The notes beneath the pieces were generated by a model, which worked only from the letters and a program-made list of their open reading frames with translations, was not told the origin of the DNA and searched no databases. Made by a program: the position numbers and the translations under genes. 64,000 nt of DNA from an uncultured Duncaniella sp. (GTDB taxonomy: Bacteria > Bacteroidota > Bacteroidia > Bacteroidales > Muribaculaceae), in NCBI GenBank assembly GCA_910587165.1, contig CAJUKP010000002.1:62001-126000 (forward strand), read 5' to 3'. Positions 50,781 to 58,247 of this stretch are shown piece by piece; position 1 is the first letter of the stretch, and each line of letters opens with the position of its first letter.

Positions 50781-51470
50781 TTATCTTAGGAATGAAGTTG
50801 AGTGGTCAGGGTCGGGGATGAATGACTCGTAAGTGCAGTCGTCATAATATACCACAATCCCGGTTACTCTTTTCCCTTTGCCGGGCATGAATGTGATAGG
50901 GCGGGGTGGCTGTTCCTGGTTCTGGAGAGGTTGACCGGTCGGGTGCTGGACGGATGAGCGGGAGGGAGCAGGAGGGGTGGCGAGGGATGGTGACGAAAAT
51001 GTGAAAGTGGATGATTGCGGAGCGGCAGTCTGTGCCGATGAGAAACTGAATTCTCCTCCAATGGCCGGCTCCGGATTCTGGGTGTATCCCGTTCTTTCGG
51101 TCATGGTTTCATCCACTGATTTTTCCGGTGGATTTTGATGTATATTTTCTCTGATTGGCTCGATATGACCATCGTGCTCTACATCAGTTGCTTGCGCCGC
51201 TGGGTAGTCGAAAAAACCAGTATTTTGAGACTCTGAGAATCCAATATTCTCGCCTGTCACCATATTTCCTTCGCCAAACATCAGCCAAATCACGTTCAGG
51301 TCCGGATAACACTGATGGATCTTGCCGATTATCTCATCGCTGACTTTCTTGTTGCGGCCGGCAAGTAGCTGTGAAGCTGTAGGGCGGGGGATGCCGCATT
51401 CGTCGGCAAACTGCGTGACGCTTACTTGACGGCTGTCAAGATACTGTTTGAGTCTCGAAACAAGGTCCAT
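50781..51470 (-). CDS. XRE-family helix-turn-helix regulator with long flexible tail
   Basis: 229-residue regulator. Residues 1-66 are a Cro/CI-type helix-turn-helix (VSVTQFADECGIPRPTASQL, then LAGRNKKVSDEIIGKI) ending in VIWLMFGEGNM, a block typical of Bacteroidetes XRE proteins. Residues 75-195 are low complexity, rich in Pro, Ser, Gln and Thr, and probably disordered. The last 25 residues, VTGIVVYYDDCTYESFIPD, form a short conserved-looking tail. The gene has a promoter (51511-51541) flanked by two copies of a TTTRYAAA dyad that is repeated across the adjoining non-coding region, so autoregulation is plausible. Target genes are unknown. Confidence 0.85.
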   Translation of the reverse strand: MDLVSRLKQYLDSRQVSVTQFADECGIPRPTASQLLAGRNKKVSDEIIGKIHQCYPDLNVIWLMFGEGNMVTGENIGFSESQNTGFFDYPAAQATDVEHDGHIEPIRENIHQNPPEKSVDETMTERTGYTQNPEPAIGGEFSFSSAQTAAPQSSTFTFSSPSLATPPAPSRSSVQHPTGQPLQNQEQPPRPITFMPGKGKRVTGIVVYYDDCTYESFIPDPDHSTSFLR

Positions 51471-51510
51471 GCTGTGTAATTTTGTAAATTCTTACTTTGG
51501 TTTGTATGTG

Positions 51511-51541
51511 CAAATTTAAACATAATTTCTCAAACAACAAA
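51511..51541 (-). promoter_or_regulatory. Promoter of the XRE regulator
   Basis: TTTG (51538-51541), 19 bases, TAAATTTG (51511-51518) on the minus strand. TTTRYAAA dyads at 51481-51488 and 51543-51550 flank it, one in the leader and one directly upstream of the -33 box. Confidence 0.7.
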
Positions 51542-52016
51542 ATTTACAAAATAAAATTATTTAGGATTGTTTTTGGGTTTGCAAATGCAATATTGCCAGA
51601 ATTCGATGGGTTTGCAAATCGAAACGCTACTTAATGTTCTAATAATTTAAAGTGTGACTTTAACCCAATAGTAGAATGTGCTTTTATATGTGGTTGTTAC
51701 GCGTGATTTGGTGTAATTTGAGGGATGGCTGTAATCGAGTGCTTTCGATGGTGAAAAAATTTACAGTATAGATTTAATTAAAAATCATATTGCGTTGATA
51801 TATATAACATTTAAAATATTGTAAAAGTTTATTAATAGCATTAGTTTTAACTATTATATACAAATTGGAACATATATAAAGCATGGTTGTTCACAATCTG
51901 AAATACCTACCTCAAGGGTTAATCCCGGCTTCAAAAAAGAAAGGTAAACCATATTTGTAAATTGAAATTGCAACTATTATTTGGATTTACAAATACAAAA
52001 TTGAATATATAAATTA

Positions 52017-52034
52017 TTGTAATTGCAATTACAA
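52017..52034. repeat. 18-bp perfect palindrome
   Basis: TTGTAATTGCAATTACAA reads the same on both strands. It sits inside the dyad array and includes related half-sites TTGTAA and TTACAA, so it may be a further protein-binding site. Confidence 0.6.
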
Positions 52035-52106
52035 CGCTCGAAGAATCTTTAAATTCTCTTTTGTAACGAGCTATACGGGCTTGTTGAATTTGCAAACTAT
52101 GTTATA

Positions 52107-52136
52107 TCTTAAAAAGGGGCCATCTTTATGGCTCTC
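52107..52136 (-). terminator. Minus-strand terminator-like hairpin in the A+T-rich region
   Basis: Stem GGGGCCAT/ATGGCTCT (52116-52135, two G-U pairs, CTTT loop). On the minus strand it is followed directly by TTTTT. It could end readthrough from rsgA or an unseen small RNA. Confidence 0.5.
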
Positions 52137-52234
52137 ATTATTAGAACAATTTACAAATTGGGAATTAGCTGTAAATGAGGTATTTTAACAAACATTGCAC
52201 ATCCATAATACAGTTTTAGACTTGTATATAAAGA

Positions 52235-52289
52235 GCATCAGGACATGATAAACATAGATTGCTTAAATCCGCTTATCATGTCCTGATGC
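52235..52289 (-). terminator. 17-bp perfect inverted repeat after rsgA
   Basis: GCATCAGGACATGATAA (52235-52251) with its exact complement at 52273-52289 and a 21-base loop. It lies 87 bases after the rsgA stop; no T-run follows, so it may be an RNA stabiliser, terminator or protein site. Confidence 0.5.
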
Positions 52290-52375
52290 AGCTCCGATCT
52301 TCGATCGAACGGACTAATTTTACAGCCCGAAAGATAAACGGGCGTGTGATGGGGCTTATTTAGGGATGGTCTGTT

Positions 52376-53326
52376 CTAATACCCTTTTCTGTATTTGTCT
52401 TCGGCTGAGTCTTCGAGAATTGAGAGATATGATGAGTAGCGAGATTCTGAGATCAGATTCTCTTCCAATGCTTTCTTGACAGCACATCCGGGCTCGCAGG
52501 TATGCGTGCAGTTTCCATATCTGCAATCGTGGCTGTACTTGAATATTTCCGGGAAAAAGTGTCCTACTTCATGGCGATCAAATTCAAGTGTTCCGAATCC
52601 TTTTACTCCCGGGGTGTCAATGAGGCGCGAGCCGGCGGAGAGGCCGGGAATATCGAACATCTCGGAGAAAGTCGTAGTATGCATCCCCGTGTCGTGTGTG
52701 GCCGAAATTTCTGCAGTCGCTAATTCTATGCCGGGAATGAGAAGATTGATCAGGGTTGATTTGCCTACGCCCGAATTGCCGGAGAAAAGTGTCACCTTGC
52801 CATCGAGCAGACGTTTGATATCCTCGACCCCCTCACCGGTCCGCGCCGAAACGGCGCATACTTTGTAGCCGATGGATTCGTACAGATATTTCACTGCCTC
52901 GAGGTAATCCATATCCTCGTTATTTTCTTCAAGAAGATCTATCTTGTTTATCACTATTATTGCCGGGATCCGATATGCCTCGGCTGTGGCGAGAAAACGG
53001 TCTATGAATGTTGTTGAGGTGGTGGGATGGGCCAGTGTCGCCACAAGGCATACCTGATCGAGATTAGAGGCGAGGATGTGTGCCTGTTTGCTCAGGTTGC
53101 TTGCTCGTCTTATGATGTAATTCCGTCTTGGTTCGATGGAGATAATGTATGGTGTGTCACCACCTGCTGTATCAGTGATGGTCACATGATCGCCTACTGC
53201 TACGGGATTGGTGGTGCGTATGCCTTTTAAACGGAAATTACCCTTTATTTTGCAATTGATCCGGCCGCCGGTCTCGGTGCTTACCAGATAATCACTGCCT
53301 GTATTTTTAATTACGATGCCTTTCAT
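52376..53326 (-). CDS. rsgA: Ribosome-dependent GTPase RsgA
   Basis: 316-residue circularly permuted GTPase that checks the decoding site during 30S maturation. N-terminal OB fold (about 1-75), G4 motif INKID before G1 FSGNSGVGKST and G3 DTPGV as expected from the permutation, and a C-terminal zinc-binding block CRYGNCTHTCEPGCAVKKAL. All key residues are present. A TAACTTTG -7 element lies at 53346-53353. It transcribes toward the A+T-rich region. Confidence 0.96.
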   Translation of the reverse strand: MKGIVIKNTGSDYLVSTETGGRINCKIKGNFRLKGIRTTNPVAVGDHVTITDTAGGDTPYIISIEPRRNYIIRRASNLSKQAHILASNLDQVCLVATLAHPTTSTTFIDRFLATAEAYRIPAIIVINKIDLLEENNEDMDYLEAVKYLYESIGYKVCAVSARTGEGVEDIKRLLDGKVTLFSGNSGVGKSTLINLLIPGIELATAEISATHDTGMHTTTFSEMFDIPGLSAGSRLIDTPGVKGFGTLEFDRHEVGHFFPEIFKYSHDCRYGNCTHTCEPGCAVKKALEENLISESRYSSYLSILEDSAEDKYRKGY

Positions 53327-53345
53327 TCCTGTTATTTTATGATGA

Positions 53346-53353
53346 CAAAGTTA
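53346..53353 (-). promoter_or_regulatory. -7 element of rsgA
   Basis: TAACTTTG on the minus strand, 20 bases before the ATG; no -33 match. Confidence 0.5.
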
Positions 53354-53389
53354 GTGAAAAAACTTGTCTTGTCTTAATTATGTGCGTAT

Positions 53390-54712
53390 CTATTTTTTAT
53401 CAGGTTTCAGATAGATCACCGTCGCATAGGAAAAAGCGGTGGCGAGAACCACCGGAAACATCATTCCATAATATCCGGTGGTTTCTATGACGATGAACAT
53501 GGCCATCAAGGGCGCGCGTATTATTCCGGCCATGGCTCCGGCCATACCGATCAATGCGAAATTCTCAGCCGGGATTGCAAGCCCGAAGAGCGAGTTCAGT
53601 CCTGTCGCGAAAAAATAGCCTGCCATGCATCCGGCGAAAAGAGTTGGCGCGAAATCACCGGCCACTCCGCCTCCGCTGTTGCTTGACGTGGCGGCGGCGG
53701 ATTTCACGAGAGCCATCCCGCCGCAAAATATCAGCAGCATCGACAGCGACGGAGCACCCCCGTTGTCAAAAAAACTATTGGATACTATAGCATGGGTGTC
53801 TCCGTCGATCAGAAGTGCCATCACACCATATCCCTCCCCATACAGTGCCGGAAAGAGGAAAACCAGTATTGCCACTACCGCTCCTGAAGCCAGTCCACGC
53901 AGCCACATCGAACCGACACGTTCGAAAAGCCTCCGCATATAAGAGGCGATCCATGAATAATAGAGGGAATATAGTCCGCAGAATATTCCGAGTATAATGA
54001 CCCATCCGCTCATGGAGGGATCGAAATGTTGGGCATGGGTAAGCGGGACATCAAGAGTAAACCCGGTGAATCCGTAGCTTGTCATTCCGCCGATCACGCA
54101 GGCTATGACCAGAGCTATGACCGGAAGAGTCGTGAGCTCCATGCCCATGACCTCCAGGGTAAACATAACCCCGCCTATAGGCGCTTTGAAAATACCGGCG
54201 ATACCCGCTCCTGCACCGCAGGCTACAAGTATGCGCAGAAGCCCGGGGGGTAATCTGAATTTTTGTCCGAGATTGCTTGCGATAGCGGCACCGGCTGTGG
54301 CGATCGGGCCCTCGGCTCCCGCGGATCCTCCAAACCCAAGAGTAAATGTCGACGCGATCATCGGGCCGTATGTGTCGGAAAACGGCAGTTTGTAATGTTT
54401 GTTCTTCACCGCTGTCTCCACCTTCTCGGTTCCGTGCTCGAGATTCCGGCCTATGATCCATTTTTGGAATGCCACGGCAAGAAGTATGCCGATAACGGGA
54501 AGGACAAGAAGACCGAAGTTCACATCGTCGGGATGCACGTGTCCGACAAGAAATGTGGACAGCCATTTAATTATAGTCTTGAGTACAAATGCCAGAAAGC
54601 CCGCCGCAAATCCTACGAGAGCGGCGAGAAGTATCAGCGAGATGGAAGGAGGAATGCGGCCTATCTGCCATTCCTCGCGGTCTGAGGATGATGTGAGCGG
54701 AGTTTTTGACAT
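53390..54712 (-). CDS. ClC-family chloride channel/antiporter
   Basis: 440-residue inner-membrane protein with the ClC fold. Selectivity-filter and gate motifs appear as GFGGSAGAEGPIATAG (gating Glu in GAEGP), GIAGIFKAPIGGVMF, and the later SSNSGGGVAGDFAPTLFAGCMAG and GMAGAMAGIIRAPLMA. It conducts or exchanges chloride or fluoride-like anions; the GAEGP form differs from the common GREGP. ATG 54712 is preferred over a TTG two codons upstream. It is transcribed alone, with no exact promoter visible in the shared gap to the pectate lyase gene. Confidence 0.92.
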   Translation of the reverse strand: MSKTPLTSSSDREEWQIGRIPPSISLILLAALVGFAAGFLAFVLKTIIKWLSTFLVGHVHPDDVNFGLLVLPVIGILLAVAFQKWIIGRNLEHGTEKVETAVKNKHYKLPFSDTYGPMIASTFTLGFGGSAGAEGPIATAGAAIASNLGQKFRLPPGLLRILVACGAGAGIAGIFKAPIGGVMFTLEVMGMELTTLPVIALVIACVIGGMTSYGFTGFTLDVPLTHAQHFDPSMSGWVIILGIFCGLYSLYYSWIASYMRRLFERVGSMWLRGLASGAVVAILVFLFPALYGEGYGVMALLIDGDTHAIVSNSFFDNGGAPSLSMLLIFCGGMALVKSAAATSSNSGGGVAGDFAPTLFAGCMAGYFFATGLNSLFGLAIPAENFALIGMAGAMAGIIRAPLMAMFIVIETTGYYGMMFPVVLATAFSYATVIYLKPDKK

Positions 54713-54796
54713 GATCAACTTGTCTATATAGATGAAAACACCATTCTTTTAACAAAAGTTGTGGATAATGATAAATGATTTTATTGATTTTATAAT

Positions 54797-54804
54797 TAAT
54801 TTTG
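54797..54804 (+). promoter_or_regulatory. -7 element of the pectate lyase operon
   Basis: TAATTTTG, 43 bases before the ATG at 54848; no -33 box at 19-21 bases. Confidence 0.55.
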
Positions 54805-54847
54805 CGCCCGAAATAACTACTAATCAAACTTATATCATTATCGTACC

Positions 54848-56509
54848 ATGAAAAAAATACTGTTTCCAGTCGCTGCGATTCTATTTTCGGCCGGTTCATT
54901 GATGGCCGGCGATGCTGTCCCTGCCTTCCCGGGAGCCGAGGGGCACGGACGTTATACGTCAGGAGGTCGTGGCGGCAGGATAATCCATGTCACAAACCTC
55001 AATGACAAAGGTGCCGGTTCGCTTCGTGCGGCTATTGAGGCCGGAGGCAAACGCACGATTGTGTTTGACGTTGCCGGCACAATACATCTCAACAGTAATC
55101 TTGTCCTCAAGAACGGAAATGTCACAATACTGGGACAGACAGCTCCCGGCGGTGGCATCACTGTGGCGGACTACACTTTCCGTGTTGCGGATGATGCGGA
55201 CAATGTTGTGGTCCGGTTCATGCGTTTCAGACGAGGAATGGCCAAGGATCACAATGAGGACGGCGACGCTTCATGGGGGCGCCATTGCCATAACTTGATT
55301 TTTGATCATTGCTCATTCTCATGGAGCATTGACGAGGTGGCCTCGTACTACGACAACGAGAATTTCACCATGCAGTGGTGCACTATTGCCGAAGGGCTCA
55401 ATAACGCCGGCCATAACAAAGGAGCGCATGGCTACGGTGGAATATGGGGCGGCAAAGGGGCTTCTTTCCACCACAATCTGATAGCCCACAATAACAACCG
55501 TAACCCTCGTCTGAACGGAGCCCGATATAATTGGTTGGAATATAAAGATCCAAAGCGTGCCGGGATGTCGACAGTGGAAGCCGAGGAGGTGGATCTCCGC
55601 AATTGTGTGATGTACAACTGGGGCACCGGCAACGGGGCTTACGGCGGCCCGCTCGGCAATCACAACATAGTCAACAATTACTATAAGTCTGGACCTGCGA
55701 CCAAGAATAAGACCAGGGTGTTTCAATGCTCCAAGAACAACTCGAAGGATTCGAAAGGGGTTCTTGAGGATGGTGCCTTCGGTAAATTTTTTGTCGATGG
55801 CAATTACATGGATTCCCCTTCGGTCACCGAAGACAAGAGGGCTTATTACGACTGGTCGGGTGTGATTTATGACAAAGGCGGCTCCCGGGAGCTTGTGGAG
55901 CTTGACGGACCTTGCGACTTTGCAGAGGTGACCACCCACGCGGCCGAGGATGCTTTTGAAAAGGTACTCGAATATGCCGGAGCTTCATTCTATCGCGATG
56001 ATGTCGATGCCCGCTATGCGGAGGAAGCCCGTACAGGCACGGCGACATTCACAGGCTCCATATCCAAACTTCCCGGCATTCTTGATGTCAATGATGACTT
56101 CGGCGGTTTTCCGGAGCTTCCTGCAGGAACACCCATTGTGGACACAGATAAGGATGGAATGCCCGATGAGTGGGAGATTGCAAACGGTCTCAATCCGAAT
56201 GATCCGGCAGACGCATCGACTGTCTCTCTCGATACCAAAGGATGGTATACCAATATTGAGGTATATGCGAATGAACTGGTGGAAGGGATAATGAGAGCCG
56301 GCAACAAAAACGCCATCTCCTCAGTCGATGAGTATTATCCGGTCATAGCCACTACCGGCATCACGGATATCACCGCCGGAGGGGAGGTTGATCATGTGGA
56401 GTATTATGATCTCCGCGGAATCCGTCTGTCCGAACCGGCTGAGGGTATAAACATACGCCGCACCGTATATACGTCCGGTAAAACAGTCACCGATAAAGTG
56501 ATCCGATGA
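54848..56509 (+). CDS. Secreted pectate lyase, PL1-type, with sorting-like tail
   Basis: 553-residue secreted enzyme with a signal peptide (1-20) and a right-handed parallel beta-helix: FPGAEGHGRYTSGGRGG, VFDVAGTIHLNS, FDHCSFSWSIDEVASYYD and the NPRLNGARYNW segment with the catalytic Arg region. A calcium-binding thrombospondin-type motif DTDKDGMPDEWE (about 437-448) follows, then a C-terminal block with YYDLRGIRL-x-GINIRR-x-VYTSGK, close in form to Bacteroidetes type IX secretion or surface sorting tails. It would cleave pectate outside the cell. It overlaps the esterase gene by four bases (ATGA). Confidence 0.87.
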   Translation: MKKILFPVAAILFSAGSLMAGDAVPAFPGAEGHGRYTSGGRGGRIIHVTNLNDKGAGSLRAAIEAGGKRTIVFDVAGTIHLNSNLVLKNGNVTILGQTAPGGGITVADYTFRVADDADNVVVRFMRFRRGMAKDHNEDGDASWGRHCHNLIFDHCSFSWSIDEVASYYDNENFTMQWCTIAEGLNNAGHNKGAHGYGGIWGGKGASFHHNLIAHNNNRNPRLNGARYNWLEYKDPKRAGMSTVEAEEVDLRNCVMYNWGTGNGAYGGPLGNHNIVNNYYKSGPATKNKTRVFQCSKNNSKDSKGVLEDGAFGKFFVDGNYMDSPSVTEDKRAYYDWSGVIYDKGGSRELVELDGPCDFAEVTTHAAEDAFEKVLEYAGASFYRDDVDARYAEEARTGTATFTGSISKLPGILDVNDDFGGFPELPAGTPIVDTDKDGMPDEWEIANGLNPNDPADASTVSLDTKGWYTNIEVYANELVEGIMRAGNKNAISSVDEYYPVIATTGITDITAGGEVDHVEYYDLRGIRLSEPAEGINIRRTVYTSGKTVTDKVIR

Positions 56510-57525
56510 GCAGATTGTTTTTCTCACTTGCATTATCTGCCTTATTGCCTTTGGGTGCTTCCGGAGCAGGGTTGGATGTGCCGAGAGACACCTCCTTCAC
56601 CCGTATTGGTAATTATCATCATGTTCTGAAGAAGCATCCTGATTTTGTCCTGATGCCGGACACTCTTCCGGCCGGAGTGAGAGAGGTTCTTGATGTGGAA
56701 TATACGGCGATAAAGAATTCTCCGTATGGAGACCGGAAGCTTCATGCCGATATCTTCCGTCCTGACGATGGTGATGTCTATCCGGCCCTGATCATGATTC
56801 ATGGCGGCGGATGGAACTCTGGTGATAAGTCGCTTCAGCGCCCCATGGCCCGTCATATCGCTGCCAGAGGTTACGTTACAATTCCTGTGGAATATCGGCT
56901 TATCCCGGAAGCTTTATATCCGGCGGGATTTCACGATGTCAAGACCGCTGTAAGGTGGGTGAGGAGCAATGCTGCGTCGTTGGGTGTGGATCCGGATAAG
57001 ATTGCAGTTTCCGGGTGCTCGGCCGGAGGACAGCTTGCCGCCTTGACCGGTGTGACCAATGGGTCTGATCGTCATGAGGGTGACGGAGAATGGAGTGGGG
57101 TGTCAAGCGATGTGCAAGCCGTAGTCAATATGGATGGAGTTTGTACTTTTGTCTCACCTCACAATATAGCTGATGCTGACAGACGGCTCCTGGAAAAAGG
57201 AACCACTACTATAAGTGCGGTATGGCTTGGGGGAACATTCTCACAGGCCTCCGATAACTGGAATGAGGCCTCGGCTATAAACTGGATTTCCGACAAGTCA
57301 GCCCCGATGTGTTTTATCAACAGCGCTCTTCCCCGGTTTTGCGATGGCAGGGATGATCTGATGCGGAATTACAAGGAGAGAAACATTTTGGCCGAGTGTC
57401 ATGTGATGCCGGTGGATGTGCATACCTTTTGGTTCTTCACTCCATGGGCTGAGCAGACTATAGAATATACGGTGGACTTCCTTGATCGGATATTCAAAAG
57501 GAATTTAATGGATAAGAAAAATTGA
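56506..57525 (+). CDS. Secreted alpha/beta hydrolase, probable pectin-type esterase
   Basis: 339-residue secreted esterase. Signal peptide 1-20, oxyanion motif HGGGW and nucleophile motif GCSAGG (Ser near 168) of the BD-FAE/acetyl-xylan esterase group, with VDVHTFWFFTPW providing the catalytic His. Being translationally coupled to a pectate lyase suggests that it removes acetyl or methyl groups from pectin before cleavage, which is inference from context. A bidirectional terminator follows. Confidence 0.85.
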   Translation: MSRLFFSLALSALLPLGASGAGLDVPRDTSFTRIGNYHHVLKKHPDFVLMPDTLPAGVREVLDVEYTAIKNSPYGDRKLHADIFRPDDGDVYPALIMIHGGGWNSGDKSLQRPMARHIAARGYVTIPVEYRLIPEALYPAGFHDVKTAVRWVRSNAASLGVDPDKIAVSGCSAGGQLAALTGVTNGSDRHEGDGEWSGVSSDVQAVVNMDGVCTFVSPHNIADADRRLLEKGTTTISAVWLGGTFSQASDNWNEASAINWISDKSAPMCFINSALPRFCDGRDDLMRNYKERNILAECHVMPVDVHTFWFFTPWAEQTIEYTVDFLDRIFKRNLMDKKN

Positions 57526-57540
57526 AGTCGACAAATAAAT

Positions 57541-57591
57541 AATAGTGAAACCGGTGTGTGCAATGAATATGCAGACACCGGTTTCATTATT
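57541..57591. terminator. Two-way terminator between esterase and PH-domain genes
   Basis: 17-bp stem with one G-U pair (57541-57557 with 57575-57591), core GAAACCGGTGT/ACACCGGTTTC, flanked by A- and T-rich ends on both sides. Confidence 0.8.
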
Positions 57592-57592
57592 A

Positions 57593-58021
57593 TCATGCTG
57601 AAATTTTAATCGAAGGATTGATCCTGAGCAGGTTGTCTATGAATCCGTCTATATCGCAAGGTGAAATCTCTACAGGCATTGAGCTATTCAGGATTTTCCG
57701 GTCGGAAATTTTTATTGACACACGTTGGGATGAACTGGCAGCACCGGCAAGATATCCCTTGGTCTTTTTCACCTCACTTATTTTATCAATCGGTATCCAT
57801 ATCCATTTGAACAGATTCCTTATCCCAAGTTTATTTCCCCGTATTTCATACTTGACTCCAAAAAGTCCGACCGCCCAAATTGCAGCCATGCTTCCGGCTA
57901 TGATAATGCCGATAACAGGTTCGCCATTTATGGCCGGTAATATGAAGCATCCGCCCACTGATAAAACAAGCAGAACATATACCCATATATCAATCCTGGA
58001 TTTGTAAACTTTGCAGCTCAT
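57593..58021 (-). CDS. PH-domain-like small membrane protein
   Basis: 142-residue protein with two transmembrane helices (about 13-30 and 37-54) followed by a bacterial PH-like domain (YEIRGNKLGIRNLF, IWIPIDKISEVKKTKGY). Such bPH proteins are common in Bacteroidetes but without known function. A full-consensus promoter lies at 58056-58087. No neighbour in the same direction gives a hint. Confidence 0.75.
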   Translation of the reverse strand: MSCKVYKSRIDIWVYVLLVLSVGGCFILPAINGEPVIGIIIAGSMAAIWAVGLFGVKYEIRGNKLGIRNLFKWIWIPIDKISEVKKTKGYLAGAASSSQRVSIKISDRKILNSSMPVEISPCDIDGFIDNLLRINPSIKISA

Positions 58022-58055
58022 GAATCATATTGCTTTTTTTTGATTGCCATATTTG

Positions 58056-58087
58056 CAAAGATAAGAAAAAATCGCAAGCGAATCAAA
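58056..58087 (-). promoter_or_regulatory. Consensus promoter of the PH-domain gene
   Basis: TTTG (58084-58087), exactly 20 bases, TATCTTTG (58056-58063) on the minus strand. Full match. Confidence 0.8.
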
Positions 58088-58111
58088 ACATCTGACGTTT
58101 TAGGATGATTC

Positions 58112-58138
58112 ATTATGGGAGAATTCTTCTTCCATAAT
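58112..58138. repeat. Hairpin in the PH/HU-SPOR intergenic region
   Basis: 12-bp stem with one G-U pair, ATTATGGGAGAA (58112-58123) with 58127-58138, three-base loop. It lies upstream of both divergent promoters; role unclear. Confidence 0.45.
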
Positions 58139-58211
58139 ATACCTATATTTTATCAAGGCTTGTTGTCTTATATATTTTCAATGTTAAAAGTTCATCAAAA
58201 GGCTTCTTCCT

Positions 58212-58243
58212 ATTGCCGGAGGGCTTAAAAATTTGTACCTTTG
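58212..58243 (+). promoter_or_regulatory. Promoter of the HU/SPOR gene
   Basis: ATTG (58212-58215), exactly 20 bases, TACCTTTG (58236-58243). The expected start of transcription falls at the GTG start codon. Confidence 0.75.
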
Positions 58244-58247
58244 CATT

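Larger units (their letters stand above)
51481..52157. repeat. Array of eight TTTRYAAA dyads
   Basis: Exact copies at 51481 (TTTGTAAA), 51543 (TTTACAAA), 51578 and 51611 (TTTGCAAA), 51954 (TTTGTAAA), 51986 (TTTACAAA), 52089 (TTTGCAAA), 52150 (TTTACAAA). Two of them lie in a 12-base direct repeat GGGTTTGCAAAT at 51575-51586 and 51608-51619, 33 bases apart. Successive copies in the clusters are spaced 32-35 bases, about three DNA turns. Confidence 0.65.
51471..52375. other. A+T-rich non-coding region, about 900 bp
   Basis: No reading frame of 60 codons or more on either strand, and visibly richer in A+T than both flanks. It holds the XRE promoter, eight TTTRYAAA dyads, an 18-bp palindrome (52017-52034) and two hairpins (52111-52136, 52235-52289). 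It contains no tRNA, transposase remnant, integrase site with visible direct repeats at its ends, or DnaA-box cluster. Function unknown; an extended operator or silenced region bound by the XRE protein is one reading, a regulatory or replication-linked site is another. Confidence 0.6.

Noticed and set aside
51481..52157. TTTRYAAA repeats as a CRISPR array
   Set aside because: Units are 8 bases, spacing is irregular and no cas genes are present.
51471..52375. A+T-rich region as an integrated element or attachment site
   Set aside because: No integrase, transposase, tRNA target or terminal direct repeats could be found; the XRE gene alone is not enough.
54760..54768. Perfect DnaA box (TTATCCACA on the minus strand)
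   Set aside because: Only a single copy between clc and the pectate lyase, with no A+T-rich unwinding element or other boxes, so it does not support an origin.
55319..55939. 206-codon minus-strand frame
   Set aside because: Shadow of the pectate lyase, whose beta-helix motifs are intact throughout this stretch.
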